A DNA stretch of 64,000 nt from RGIG8775 sp045660295 (GCA_045660295.1 JAZRDN010000043.1:1-64000); one strand, 5' to 3'; numbered from the stretch's first letter, positions 23,669 through 32,951 are shown. Notes: a model not told the origin generated them from the sequence alone. Translations and numbers: made by a program.

Positions 23669-23793
23669 GTTTTTTTAAAAAAATTTTTGAAAATTTTAGA
23701 GCAATTAGAGCACAAACAAAAATCCGAACCTTTCTTACAGTGGTTAGTTCGTATTTATCATCACGCTCTGTCTTTTGCGTCCAGCTTGAATTT

Positions 23794-23826
23794 TTGAACT
23801 CCAATCCCAAAGAGATTGCGGTCTTG
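23794..23826 (+). repeat. 33-bp dispersed repeat, right copy
   Basis: Same orientation as 21190-21222 with three substitutions. The two copies flank the AT-rich CHAP gene. The 23669-23793 stretch holds nothing else that I recognise apart from an AAATCCGAACC word also present at 21299. Confidence 0.75.
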
Positions 23827-23880
23827 TCGTATCTTTTCAATGTTCACAAGTTGGAAATTTATATTTTTGTTTCCGTACCC

Positions 23881-23931
23881 TTGACAAATTCTCATAAAAA
23901 TAGTATAATCTAATTTGAGAATGATTTTCAA
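23881..23931 (+). promoter_or_regulatory. Promoter with Fur-family (probably Zur) operator
   Basis: TTGACA (23881-23886), exact 17-bp spacer, TATAAT (23904-23909). At 23916-23930, TGAGAATGATTTTCA is a 7-1-7 inverted repeat matching the Fur/Zur box pattern TGATAATNATTATCA at all but two positions. It overlies the transcription start. The downstream gene product points to Zur. Confidence 0.8.
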
Positions 23932-23951
23932 ATTCGCTCGGAGGAAGTTTG

Positions 23952-24899
23952 ATGAAAAATATAACGGCAATTTTGCTTTGCCTTGTGATAATTTGCGGCG
24001 CGTTTACTTCTTGCGCCCATAACAGCGACGACAGAAACGGGATTGCGCCACGCGTGGTCTGCACCTTTGACGTTTTGAGCCACTTGACCTACGAGATAGT
24101 CAAGGACTCGTACGAGGACGTTGGTGTTACTTATCTTGTGAAAAGCGGACAGGATATTCACAATTATATGCCAAGTGCACAGGACATGAAAACTCTGTTG
24201 TTGAGCGATTTGATTGTTTATATCGGCGGCGAGTCTGACAAATGGATAGAGGACGCTGTGAAGAATATGAACCGCGAGGACATAAAGCTGGTAAGGCTTT
24301 TGGACTACGTGGAGGGGGATTACTGTGACGACTGCCTTGACGGTCACGACCACCACCATGATGAAGCCCCAGACGAGCATATTTGGCTTTCCTTTGAAAA
24401 CACGCAGGCGTGTGTCAAGGCGATAACCGATGCGCTTTGCGCGATAGACGGCGAAAAAGCCGAGATATATCAAGCTAACCTTGCCGCGTATAGCGCCGAG
24501 GTGAACGCTCTGTATGACGAGTATAAAGCCGCCGTGGCAAGCGCGAAATATAAGACCCTTGTGTTTGCCGACAGATTTCCGTTCGTGTATCTTATGAACG
24601 AGCTTGGGCTTGAATATTACGCGGCGTTTCCGGGATGCTCCTCGGAGACCACCGCCGGCTTTGAGACAGTCATAACTCTCGCAAAAAAGATAGATGAGCT
24701 TTCTTTGCCCTGCGTGCTTGTCATAGAGGACTCGAATGACGGCATAGCGGAAACCGTGGTCGAAAACACAGCGGCTAAAACCGCGAGGATACTGGAGCTT
24801 GACTCCATGCAGGTGCGCCAGAACGGCGAGGAAAATATCTTTATTGACGTTATGCGCCGAAATCTCGAGGTGCTTAAGATAGCGCTCGGCTGCGAGTGA
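23952..24899 (+). CDS. ZnuA/TroA-family metal-binding lipoprotein
   Basis: 315 residues from the ATG after GGAGGA; an in-frame TTG three bases earlier is unlikely. A signal peptide with lipobox FTSC anchors it. Metal-binding features are the His in SGQDIHNYMPS, a His/Asp-rich loop GHDHHHDEAPDEH near 135, HIWLSFENT, ADRFPFVYLMNELGL and the VIEDSNDG region. This is a periplasmic-type zinc or manganese receptor for an ABC importer. No permease or ATPase gene is adjacent, so it must work with components encoded elsewhere. Regulation by metal starvation is indicated by the operator. Confidence 0.9.
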   Translation: MKNITAILLCLVIICGAFTSCAHNSDDRNGIAPRVVCTFDVLSHLTYEIVKDSYEDVGVTYLVKSGQDIHNYMPSAQDMKTLLLSDLIVYIGGESDKWIEDAVKNMNREDIKLVRLLDYVEGDYCDDCLDGHDHHHDEAPDEHIWLSFENTQACVKAITDALCAIDGEKAEIYQANLAAYSAEVNALYDEYKAAVASAKYKTLVFADRFPFVYLMNELGLEYYAAFPGCSSETTAGFETVITLAKKIDELSLPCVLVIEDSNDGIAETVVENTAAKTARILELDSMQVRQNGEENIFIDVMRRNLEVLKIALGCE

Positions 24900-24932
24900 A
24901 ACGACAAATTAATTAACAACTTATAAAGCAAT

Positions 24933-24966
24933 AAAGGCTGAACAATCGCGTTCAGCCTTTGTTGTT
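24933..24966. terminator. Bidirectional intrinsic terminator
   Basis: AAAGGCTGAAC and GTTCAGCCTTT pair perfectly around AATCGC, between the convergent metal-receptor and methyltransferase genes. Confidence 0.85.
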
Positions 24967-26113
24967 ATTTCTTTTTCCCAGGCTTCTCATCCCTCGGCTT
25001 GAAGAACTGGTACAAATTACAGGGTATCATGCCGTTGTACAGCTTCTTTACCTTGTCGGCGCGTCTGCCGTAGAGACGCTCGAAATTCTGGCAAGATGTG
25101 ATGACGTAGACCTGCCACGGGTAGAGATTGTCAAAGGCTCGTCCCATATCGGCGTAAAGCTCGGCGACCTCTCGCTCGGTCATAAGCCTTTCTCCGTAGG
25201 GCGGATTGCAGACTATCGAGCCGCGGCGGTCGAGCTTTTCTATCTTTCGCGCGTCGGCGGCGAAGATGTTGAGATGCTCCTCAACTCCCGCGCGGAGCGC
25301 GTTTTCATAAACCACGTCAAGAATGTTCTCGTCTATGTCGGAAGCGTATGCTTCAAATGTCGAATTATGGATTATCTTGCTTTTTGCATCCTCTCTCGCG
25401 GCGTCCCACATGCGCCCCGGGATAAAAGGAAATTTCTCGCCCGAAAATTCTCGCAAAAGTCCGGGGGCGCGGTTGGTGGCGATCATAGCCGCCTCAATAG
25501 CCAGCGTGCCCGAGCCGCAAAACGGATCCCAGAAAAGCGTGTCCTCGCGGGGGCGCGATGTCAGCGCTATGGCGGCGGCAAGTGTCTCGCGTATGGGGGC
25601 CACGCCTGCCTCGGGGCGGTATCCGCGCTTGTGCAGAGGCGCTCCGCTGGTCTCTATCATCAGTGTTGCCACATCCTTGAAAATAAAGAATTCTATCTGG
25701 TATTTAACGCCGCTGTTTTCGGCAAACCACTTGATATTATAATGCTTAGAAAGCCTTTCCACAAGGGCTTTTTTAACTATGCTCTGACAGTCGGGCACTG
25801 AGAAAAGCTTGCTTTTTATGGCGTGTCCCTTGACAGGAAACTCGTCGTATTTTCCGATATAATCTTCCCACGGCAGTTCTACCGCACCGTCAAAAAGCTC
25901 GGTAAATGTGGTGGCAGGATACGAGCCTACGAGAATGTATATTCTTTCAGCAAGTCTCAGATTTATATTGGCGCGCGGAATGTCCTCAGGTTCGCCTATA
26001 AAGGTAACGCGCCCGTCCATTGTGTCAACGCGCTTAAGCCCAAGCGCGTCTATTTCCTCGCCAAGCTGCTTTTCAAGCCCGAAAAGACAGGTGGCAACAA
26101 GTTTTATAGCCAT
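24965..26113 (-). CDS. THUMP-domain class I SAM-dependent RNA methyltransferase (RlmL/YpsC-like)
   Basis: 382 residues. Residues 1-55 are the N-terminal ferredoxin-like part, 55-155 the THUMP RNA-binding domain, and 160-380 the Rossmann methyltransferase with FWDPFCGSGTLAIEAAM (SAM-binding) near 193 and the catalytic NPPYGER near 305. This is the firmicute counterpart of RlmL, expected to make m2G in 23S rRNA. SD GGAG is 6 bp from the ATG. A short Lys tail ends the protein. Monocistronic, with its own promoter. Confidence 0.92.
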   Translation of the reverse strand: MAIKLVATCLFGLEKQLGEEIDALGLKRVDTMDGRVTFIGEPEDIPRANINLRLAERIYILVGSYPATTFTELFDGAVELPWEDYIGKYDEFPVKGHAIKSKLFSVPDCQSIVKKALVERLSKHYNIKWFAENSGVKYQIEFFIFKDVATLMIETSGAPLHKRGYRPEAGVAPIRETLAAAIALTSRPREDTLFWDPFCGSGTLAIEAAMIATNRAPGLLREFSGEKFPFIPGRMWDAAREDAKSKIIHNSTFEAYASDIDENILDVVYENALRAGVEEHLNIFAADARKIEKLDRRGSIVCNPPYGERLMTEREVAELYADMGRAFDNLYPWQVYVITSCQNFERLYGRRADKVKKLYNGMIPCNLYQFFKPRDEKPGKKK

Positions 26114-26142
26114 TTTTTGCTCCTTTTGCGTAAGTTATATTT

Positions 26143-26171
26143 AGTATAAAATAAAATTGCCTTTTTGTCAA
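26143..26171 (-). promoter_or_regulatory. Promoter of the RNA methyltransferase gene
   Basis: Minus strand: TTGACA, 17-bp spacer, TATACT. Confidence 0.7.
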
Positions 26172-26190
26172 GATTTCTTTCAATTATAAG

Positions 26191-26219
26191 TTTACATTTG
26201 CGCCAAAATGTGGTACAAT
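26191..26219 (+). promoter_or_regulatory. Promoter of the ECF-alaX-dxs-argH run
   Basis: TTTACA, 17-bp spacer, TACAAT with the TG extended -10. The word TGTGGTACAAT is the same as in the NSS promoter. Confidence 0.75.
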
Positions 26220-26251
26220 ATAGAAAACGCATAAGATTTTCGGAGGAGAGA

Positions 26252-26800
26252 ATGGTTCGTATCAAGGTTGCAAGCGTACATATCAAAAAGCTTGTCTACT
26301 CGGCGCTCTGTCTGGCGATAGCGCTGGTGTTGCCGATAATTACGGGTAATATTCAGGTGATAGGCAACATGCTTTGCCCCATGCATATTCCCGTGCTTTT
26401 GTGCGGATTTATCTGCGGTCCGTGGTGGGGGCTTGGCGTTGGCGCGCTGGCACCGTTGGTGCGTTTTCTTATATTCTCTATGCCGCCTATTTATCCTACG
26501 GCGATAGCCATGGCATTTGAGCTTGCGGCGTACGGAGTTTTTACCGGGACGTTTTATAAAAGATTTCCCAAAAAGATAGGCTTCATTTATCTCGCTTTGA
26601 TATTGGCAATGCTTATCGGCAGAGCCGTGTGGGGAATAGCGCAGACTGTCCTGCTTTCGGTGTGGGGCAAGGTGTTTACCATTGCGGCGTTTGTTTCGGG
26701 CGCGATAACCTCGGCGATACCTGGGATAATTATTCAGCTCGCTATAATTCCCGCCATAGTCATTGCGCTTAAGGCGGCAAAGATAACCCTTAACGATTGA
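26252..26800 (+). CDS. ECF transporter S component (membrane substrate-binding subunit)
   Basis: 182 residues from the ATG after GGAGGAGA. Five or six hydrophobic helices, with the ECF-S hallmark at the start (KKLVYSALCLAIALVLPII...) and the HIPVLLCGFICGPWWGLGVGALAPLVRFLIF loop-helix, which resembles the PanT/ThiT-like group. It captures a vitamin or precursor and docks with a shared EcfAA'T module encoded elsewhere. The substrate is unknown. It is the first gene of a run of four. Confidence 0.85.
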   Translation: MVRIKVASVHIKKLVYSALCLAIALVLPIITGNIQVIGNMLCPMHIPVLLCGFICGPWWGLGVGALAPLVRFLIFSMPPIYPTAIAMAFELAAYGVFTGTFYKRFPKKIGFIYLALILAMLIGRAVWGIAQTVLLSVWGKVFTIAAFVSGAITSAIPGIIIQLAIIPAIVIALKAAKITLND

Positions 26801-26808
26801 GGTGTAAA

Positions 26809-27954
26809 ATGACTGAAAAGCTTTTTGATAACGGATTACTTTTTGAGTTTGAGGCGAAAGTGCTTTCGGTGAAGCAGGTCGAGGACGAATATTGGGTCGA
26901 GCTTGACCGTACGGCATTTGCTCCCGACGGGGGCGGTCAGCTTTCGGACATAGGAACCATCGACGGCGTGAATGTTATTGATGTTACGCCGGACGACGGC
27001 AAGATATTCCATGTTTGCGATGGAGAATTAGAGATTGGCGCTACAGTGTCGTGCAAAATCGACACAAAAAGACGTGTGCGCCACATTCAAAACCATTCGG
27101 GCGAGCATATCGTTTCGGGCATAATTTACAACGAGTACGGCTTTAATAACGTGGGCTTTCACCTCGGAAGTGAGGACGTAACCATGGACGTTGACGGAGA
27201 GATAACCAGAGAAATGCTTCGCAGGATCGAAAGACTCGCCAACGAGGCTGTGGTAAAAGATATTGAGGTGAAAGCGGTCTATCCCAAGCCCGAGGAGCTT
27301 GAAAAAATGTTTTACCGCTCAAAGCTCGACCTTAAGGACGACGTGCGCGTCGTGGTTATAGACGGGCTTGATGCCTGCGCGTGCTGCGCTCCGCACGTTT
27401 CAAAAACAGGTCAGATCGGTATGATAAAGCTCATATCCTGCATGCGTTACAAAGGCGGTACGAGAATACACATGAAGTGCGGCTTTGATGCGCTGGACGA
27501 GTTCAATGCCGAGTACGACCGTGCTCTCGCTATATCCAATATGATATCTCTGCCGCGCGAAAATATCGCCGATGGTGTAAAAAAGCTGATGGACGATATA
27601 GGCGGCTACAAGCATGAGATATACGAACTTAAGCAAAAAATTATTTCTATGAAAATAGAGTCGGTGAAGCCTCAAGATGGTAAGATAGTCTATATTGACG
27701 ACGGCATGGATATGAGCGAGCTTCGCGCCTTGGTGTCGTCAAAGCTCCCCGAGTGTGAGCGCCTCTGCGCCGCCTTTTCGGGCAACGACTGTGACGGATA
27801 TACCTTTGTCATAGGCTACACGGGCGAGGATTTTAACAGCTTTGTGAAAAGCACGCTCGCAAGCCTTGGCGGAAGCGGCGGCGGTAAAGCCCCCTTCGCG
27901 CAGGGAAAGGCAAAATGCAAAAAAAGTGATATTGAGGCTTTGCTTCTTGACTAA
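26809..27954 (+). CDS. Alanyl-tRNA editing protein (AlaX-like, long form)
   Basis: 381 residues starting at the ATG 9 bp after the ECF gene. The N-terminal part matches the AlaRS-like beta-barrel (AFAPDGGGQLSDIG). The editing site follows: zinc ligands in NHSGEHI near 103 and CCAPHVSKTG near 195. The C-terminal region (240-381) resembles the AlaRS C-Ala/DHHA1 segment, with a Gly-rich SGGGKAPFAQGK tail. It hydrolyses Ser or Gly mischarged on tRNA-Ala in trans. Length agrees with the AlaX-L/AlaXp-II type. Confidence 0.88.
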   Translation: MTEKLFDNGLLFEFEAKVLSVKQVEDEYWVELDRTAFAPDGGGQLSDIGTIDGVNVIDVTPDDGKIFHVCDGELEIGATVSCKIDTKRRVRHIQNHSGEHIVSGIIYNEYGFNNVGFHLGSEDVTMDVDGEITREMLRRIERLANEAVVKDIEVKAVYPKPEELEKMFYRSKLDLKDDVRVVVIDGLDACACCAPHVSKTGQIGMIKLISCMRYKGGTRIHMKCGFDALDEFNAEYDRALAISNMISLPRENIADGVKKLMDDIGGYKHEIYELKQKIISMKIESVKPQDGKIVYIDDGMDMSELRALVSSKLPECERLCAAFSGNDCDGYTFVIGYTGEDFNSFVKSTLASLGGSGGGKAPFAQGKAKCKKSDIEALLLD

Positions 27955-28007
27955 ATCGCCAATGTGTGCTAAAATATAAAGAAGATTATTTGTAAGGGTG
28001 TGTTGAA

Positions 28008-29888
28008 ATGTCCGAAAATCGGAATTATGAACTTTTAAATTCAATAAATAGTCCCGAGGACGTAAAAGCGCTTGACGAAAAGCAGCTTCCTCTGCTGTGC
28101 GGAGAGATCCGTGATTTTCTTGTGGAAAAGGTCAGCGTTACGGGCGGACATCTTGCGTCCAATCTTGGTGCTGTGGAGCTTTCGGTGGCTCTGCACCGAG
28201 TTTTCTCCACGCCCAAAGACCACATTGTTTGGGACGTAGGTCATCAATCCTACGTGCATAAAATTCTCACGGGACGGCGCGGTGACTTTGATACCCTGCG
28301 CCAAAGCGGCGGACTTAGCGGATTTACCAAGCGTGACGAAAGCGAGCACGACGCATTTGGGGCGGGACACAGCTCTACGTCGGTCTCGGCGGCGCTGGGG
28401 CTTGCCGAGGCTGACAAGCTCTCGGGCGTTGACGCCTATACCGTGGCGGTGGTCGGAGACGGCGCGTTTACGGGCGGTATGATACACGAGGCGCTCAACA
28501 ATTGCGACCGCAACCTAAAACTTATAATTGTAATAAATGAAAACGAAATGTCGATATCAAAAAATATCGGACGTTTCGCTGACAGTCTTTCAAAAATACG
28601 CTCCAGCGAGGGCTATTTTAACACCAAAAAGGCTACGGTAAAGGTGCTTAGCGCCATTCCTATTGTGGGCAAGTGGCTGCTCGGGCTTTTGAAAAAGACC
28701 AAAAGAGCGCTTAAAAACATGCTTTACGGCAGTAACTATTTTGAAAATATGGGGCTTTACTATCTCGGCCCCGTGGACGGAAATGACGTTGAGGCGCTTG
28801 AGGATATTCTCGAGCTTGCCAAAAAGCAGCAGAATAGCGTTATAGTTCATATAAAGACCCAAAAGGGGAAGGGCTATGAGCCTGCCGAGAAAAATCCCGA
28901 TAAATATCATTCGCTTTCGCCCAAGGGAAGCGGGGGCGGTACTAATTTTTCCGCCGAGTTTGGTAAAATCGTTTGCGAGCTTGCGAAAAAAGACGAGCGT
29001 GTCGTCGCCATAACCGCCGCCATGTGCGAGGGTACGGGGCTTGAGGGCTTCAAGGCTCAATATCCTAATAGATTTTTCGATGTCGGAATCGCCGAGCCTC
29101 ATGCGGTAACTTATGCCGCAGGACTTGCCGCAGGCGGAAAGCGTCCGTTTGCCGCTATATATTCGACTTTTTTGCAGAGAGCTTACGATAATATTATTCA
29201 CGACGTGGCGCTTCAGGGCTTGCCTGTCTGCCTATGCATAGACCGCGCGGGTCTTAACCCCGCGGACGGACCTACGCACCACGGTATATTTGATGTGGCG
29301 TTCCTTTCGCAGATCCCCGAAATGAAAATATATACCCCCGCCACATACACGGCGCTGAAAAGCGCTATGGTTGACGCGCTTCGCTCAAATTCGCCCTGCG
29401 CGGTGAGATATCCCAGAGGCGCTGAATCAGAGCTTGTGCGTGAGCACTTTTATTCTGATGTGAGCCAAGGCGTTGGAATACGCGCCGATTTCACACCCGA
29501 CGAAAAGCCCTGCGCGGTAATAGTCACTCACGGCAGAATAGCCGCCGAGGCGATAAAGGCGCAGATCGCGCTTGCGGAAAAAGGGAAGCGTGTGGGTATC
29601 GTTCTGCTCGAATTCCTTAAGCCCTACGGCGAGTGTGTGAGCTTGATTGCCGAGGCTATCGGGGATAACGCTTGCCCTGTGGTGACCCTTGAGGAAGAAA
29701 TAAAGAACGGCGGCGCGGGAATGATAATAGCCGACGGGCTTTGCCGATGCCACGGATTTGACCGTTCTAAGATGACGATTATGGCGGTGGAGGATAATTT
29801 CGGCTTTAGTAAAAAGGGCGAAGGTATATATGAAACCCTCGGTCTTTCGGACAGAGACATAGAAAAAGAAATTTTAAGACTCATATAA
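28008..29888 (+). CDS. dxs: 1-deoxy-D-xylulose-5-phosphate synthase
   Basis: 626 residues, full length. The TPP-dependent transketolase fold is evident: GGHLASNLGAVEL and HIVWDVGHQSYVHKILTGR at the N terminus, GDGAFTGGMIHEALNN for TPP-Mg binding near 150-165, and DRAGLNPADGPTHHGIFD in the central domain. It condenses pyruvate with glyceraldehyde 3-phosphate, the first step of the MEP isoprenoid pathway (also toward thiamine and pyridoxal). It sits 53 bp after alaX and 15 bp before argH on the same strand. Confidence 0.96.
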   Translation: MSENRNYELLNSINSPEDVKALDEKQLPLLCGEIRDFLVEKVSVTGGHLASNLGAVELSVALHRVFSTPKDHIVWDVGHQSYVHKILTGRRGDFDTLRQSGGLSGFTKRDESEHDAFGAGHSSTSVSAALGLAEADKLSGVDAYTVAVVGDGAFTGGMIHEALNNCDRNLKLIIVINENEMSISKNIGRFADSLSKIRSSEGYFNTKKATVKVLSAIPIVGKWLLGLLKKTKRALKNMLYGSNYFENMGLYYLGPVDGNDVEALEDILELAKKQQNSVIVHIKTQKGKGYEPAEKNPDKYHSLSPKGSGGGTNFSAEFGKIVCELAKKDERVVAITAAMCEGTGLEGFKAQYPNRFFDVGIAEPHAVTYAAGLAAGGKRPFAAIYSTFLQRAYDNIIHDVALQGLPVCLCIDRAGLNPADGPTHHGIFDVAFLSQIPEMKIYTPATYTALKSAMVDALRSNSPCAVRYPRGAESELVREHFYSDVSQGVGIRADFTPDEKPCAVIVTHGRIAAEAIKAQIALAEKGKRVGIVLLEFLKPYGECVSLIAEAIGDNACPVVTLEEEIKNGGAGMIIADGLCRCHGFDRSKMTIMAVEDNFGFSKKGEGIYETLGLSDRDIEKEILRLI

Positions 29889-29903
29889 AGAAAGGTAGTA
29901 ACT

Positions 29904-31280
29904 ATGGAAAAAATGTGGGCGGGAAGATTTGTCGGCGCGCTTGATAAAGAGGCTGACGACTTCAATTCTTCCATTTCATTTGACAGTAAGATGTACAAGG
30001 AGGATATCCTTGGTTCAATGGCGCACGCGGCTATGCTTGCGGCGCAGAAAATAATCTCTATGGACGATCTCGATAAGATAACCTCGGGACTTGAGGGCAT
30101 ACTTTCCGATATAGAAAGCGGAAAGCTTATGTTCAACCTCGATTGTGAGGATATACATATGTTTATCGAGGCGGAGCTTACCGCGAGAATAGGCGACGCG
30201 GGTAAAAGACTCCATACCGCCAGAAGCCGTAACGACCAGGTTGCGCTTGATATAAGGCTTTATCTGCGCAGACGCACCGGCGAGATAATCGAGCTTGCAA
30301 AGAAGCTTATCGGCGTTATCTGTGATAAGGCTGAGCTGTACAGAGATACGATAATGCCGGGATACACTCACCTTCAGCGCGCACAGCCTATAACATTCGG
30401 TCACCACCTGCTTGCTTATGCGTCTATGTTTGTCCGCGATATCGGCAGAATGGAGGACGCGCTTAAGAGAATGAACCTCTCGCCCCTCGGTTCTTGCGCC
30501 CTTGCGGGTACGACATATAACACCGACCGCGAAATGGTGGCAAAGCACCTTGACTTTGACGGCATAGTCATCAATAGCCTTGACGGCGTTTCCGACCGTG
30601 ACTTCTGCCTTGAGCTTATGAGCGCTTATTCGGTCACTATGATGCATCTTTCCAGATTTTCTGAGGAGATAATCCTCTGGTCGTCGGGGGAGTTCAAGTT
30701 TATTGAGGTTGATGACGCGTATACAACAGGCTCGAGCATCATGCCCCAGAAGAAGAACCCCGATATGGCAGAGCTTGTAAGAGGCAAGACGGGCAGAGTC
30801 TACGGAAACCTTATGGCGCTCCTTACTACACTCAAAGGACTTCCGCTTGCGTACAATAAGGATATGCAGGAGGATAAGGAAGCGGTGTTTGACAGCATCG
30901 AAACGGTAGAGAAGTGTCTCTCGGTGTTTGCGCCCATGATAGCAACCATGCGTGTGAACAGCGAGAATATGTACAAGGCGGCTCAGGGCGGATTTATCAA
31001 CGCTACCGACCTTGCCGACTACCTTGTGAAAAAAGGGCTTCCTTTCAGAAGCGCCTATAAGACAGTAGGGCAGATAGTCGCCGAGTGTATCGAGAAAAAG
31101 ACGGTGCTTGACGAGCTTCCGCTTGAGGCTTACAAGGCACATTCCGAACTTTTCGATAATGACCTCTATGACGATATAAAGCTTGAGACTTGTGTGGAAA
31201 AGAGAATTTCGGCAGGCGGTACTTGTGCCGAGTCTGTAAATATGCAGCTTGAGCAGATCAGAAAATTTCTTAATAAGTGA
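29904..31280 (+). CDS. argH: Argininosuccinate lyase
   Basis: 458 residues, standard length. Fumarase/aspartase superfamily signature GSSIMPQKKNPD near residue 278, plus HTARSRNDQV near 105, PGYTHLQRAQPI with the catalytic His near 155, and GALA-equivalent LAGTTYNTDR. It cleaves argininosuccinate to arginine and fumarate in the cytosol, last step of arginine synthesis. argG is not adjacent. AAAGGTAG precedes the ATG, and a terminator follows at 31287. Confidence 0.96.
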   Translation: MEKMWAGRFVGALDKEADDFNSSISFDSKMYKEDILGSMAHAAMLAAQKIISMDDLDKITSGLEGILSDIESGKLMFNLDCEDIHMFIEAELTARIGDAGKRLHTARSRNDQVALDIRLYLRRRTGEIIELAKKLIGVICDKAELYRDTIMPGYTHLQRAQPITFGHHLLAYASMFVRDIGRMEDALKRMNLSPLGSCALAGTTYNTDREMVAKHLDFDGIVINSLDGVSDRDFCLELMSAYSVTMMHLSRFSEEIILWSSGEFKFIEVDDAYTTGSSIMPQKKNPDMAELVRGKTGRVYGNLMALLTTLKGLPLAYNKDMQEDKEAVFDSIETVEKCLSVFAPMIATMRVNSENMYKAAQGGFINATDLADYLVKKGLPFRSAYKTVGQIVAECIEKKTVLDELPLEAYKAHSELFDNDLYDDIKLETCVEKRISAGGTCAESVNMQLEQIRKFLNK

Positions 31281-31286
31281 TACTTT

Positions 31287-31316
31287 AAGCCGACGGATAA
31301 CACCGTCGGCTTTTTT
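31287..31316 (+). terminator. argH terminator
   Basis: AAGCCGACGG/CCGTCGGCTT stem, then T6. Confidence 0.9.
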
Positions 31317-31433
31317 GCGAGCAGTTTTTAAGCGAAAACCCCAAAAAACTTTGTTGAAAATCAAATTTTGGCAAATTTCGGTCGAAACGTGATAAAATTT
31401 ATACCAAAACCTCGATTTGTTTTTGAAAAGCTA

Positions 31434-31462
31434 TTGCAATTTCTTCATATTTGTGGTATAAT
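31434..31462 (+). promoter_or_regulatory. Promoter of the TAXI-TRAP operon
   Basis: TTGCAA, 17-bp spacer, TATAAT, extended -10 within TGTGGTATAAT. The rest of the 31317-31514 gap holds nothing else that I recognise. Confidence 0.75.
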
Positions 31463-31514
31463 AATTAAAATTTTTATTTTTGTTGCGCGCAAATAGCGCA
31501 AGATGGAGGACATT

Positions 31515-32453
31515 ATGAAGAAAATTTTGGCTCTCGTGCTCGTTGCGGTTATGCTCTGCACAGCACTCGTAGGTTGCGGAGGCGGTAACAAGGCTTACAC
31601 TCTCGCAAGCGGTGGTACAGGCGGAACTTATTACGCGGCATGCGTAGGTCTCGCAGGTGTATACGACACAGAAACAAACCTTAAGATCAACGTTGATGTA
31701 ACCGGTGCGTCCAAGGCTAACATCCAGCTTGTTACCGGCGGTCAGGCTGATTTCGCTATCGTTCAGAACGACGTTATGCAGTACGCTTACACAGGTACTG
31801 ACCTTTTCTCTGACGGCGAGCCCATCACAAACTTCCGCACAGTTGCTGCTGTTTACGCAGAGGTTTGCCAGATCGTTGCGTCTACAGAGATCGAGTCTGT
31901 TGCTGACCTTAAGGGTAAGGTAGTTTCTATCGGCGCAGCAGGTAGCGGTGTTGAGTTCAACGCTCTCCAGATCCTTGAGGCTTACGGCCTTACAAGAGAG
32001 GATATCGTTCCTATTAACGCTGACTTCAACGGCTCTGCTACAAAGTTCAAGGATGGCGAGATCGACGCGTTCTTCGTAGTTGCCGGCGCTCCCACAACTG
32101 CTATTACTGACCTCTCCGTAAACAGAGAGTTCAAGCTTCTTGAGATCGATGACGAGCATTACGACGCACTTTCCGCTAAGTACGGCTTCTACTCCAAGTA
32201 TCCTATCGTTGCAGGCACATACAGCAACACCGAGGATATCCAGACTGTTGCTGTAAAGGCTACGTTCATCTGCCGTGACGACATTCCCGAGGATGTTGTA
32301 TACGAGTTCACAAAGACACTCTTTGAGAAGAAGGATCAGCTCATCGTTGCTCACAACAAGTTCGAGAACATTGACCTTGCATACGCTCAGAACGACATCG
32401 GAGATGTTCCTTTCCACGCAGGTGCGCTTCGCTACTACAACGAAGTTAAGTAA
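31515..32453 (+). CDS. TAXI-family TRAP transporter solute receptor
   Basis: 312 residues from the ATG after GGAGGA. The signal peptide ends in lipobox LVGC, anchoring the protein on the outer face of the membrane. The mature part has the TAXI diagnostic start YTLASGGTGGTYYAACVGLA, and then QADFAIVQNDVMQYAYTG and GEIDAFFVVAGAPTTAI. TAXI receptors bind organic acids such as glutamate or other dicarboxylates and deliver them to a fused TRAP permease. The codons are strikingly uniform (GTT, CTT, AAG), suggesting high expression. Confidence 0.93.
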   Translation: MKKILALVLVAVMLCTALVGCGGGNKAYTLASGGTGGTYYAACVGLAGVYDTETNLKINVDVTGASKANIQLVTGGQADFAIVQNDVMQYAYTGTDLFSDGEPITNFRTVAAVYAEVCQIVASTEIESVADLKGKVVSIGAAGSGVEFNALQILEAYGLTREDIVPINADFNGSATKFKDGEIDAFFVVAGAPTTAITDLSVNREFKLLEIDDEHYDALSAKYGFYSKYPIVAGTYSNTEDIQTVAVKATFICRDDIPEDVVYEFTKTLFEKKDQLIVAHNKFENIDLAYAQNDIGDVPFHAGALRYYNEVK

Positions 32454-32456
32454 TTA

Positions 32457-32951
32457 ATGACCCAAAAGAAAATTTTGGCGATCGCAATAGCAGCCGTAGT
32501 CGTAATGACTGCGGCTGTTGCTGTGATTTTTGCGCTGATAAACGACACCTTTAAGTTGGTTATCTGTGATACGGAAAACGGCAGAATTTATGCGGAGTAC
32601 GAGATATCCGAAAGGGAAGAATTCTCGATCTCGTTTATTCATTCGGTAAATCTTACCGAGGTTACCGACTGCTACTACGCGGACGGCAATATTATTGTTT
32701 GTGATAAGTGCATCTACTCATCATTCGGCGCGGGAATGCCGACCGAATGGGAGGAGAATTGGCAGGTCTCCTATGAGGGAGACAAAATAACACTTTCGAA
32801 CCTTGATATAAGACAGGAGAAGGTGAACTACATCGTTGGCACGGTCTACGACCATATTTTGCATATAAACGGCGAGGACGTGGTGTTAAACGAGCTTTGC
32901 GGCAAGAACGCCGCTGTTACTTTGCGAATAAAGGCACCGATATTTCGGTGA
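32457..32951 (+). CDS. DUF1850 protein of TAXI-TRAP operons
   Basis: 164 residues, 3 bp after the receptor gene. An N-terminal hydrophobic helix (8-28) is followed by the DUF1850 core (SISFIHSVNLTEVTDCYYADGNIIV...). DUF1850 genes are regularly located between TAXI receptors and fused permeases. It is probably an accessory subunit facing outside; the function is not established. No strong SD is visible, so translation may depend on the upstream gene. Confidence 0.85.
   Translation: MTQKKILAIAIAAVVVMTAAVAVIFALINDTFKLVICDTENGRIYAEYEISEREEFSISFIHSVNLTEVTDCYYADGNIIVCDKCIYSSFGAGMPTEWEENWQVSYEGDKITLSNLDIRQEKVNYIVGTVYDHILHINGEDVVLNELCGKNAAVTLRIKAPIFR

Noticed and set aside
30015..31364. 449-residue minus-strand ORF
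   Set aside because: It lies antisense to argH, which has all catalytic motifs; the shadow has no SD and an improbable Lys/Cys-rich composition.
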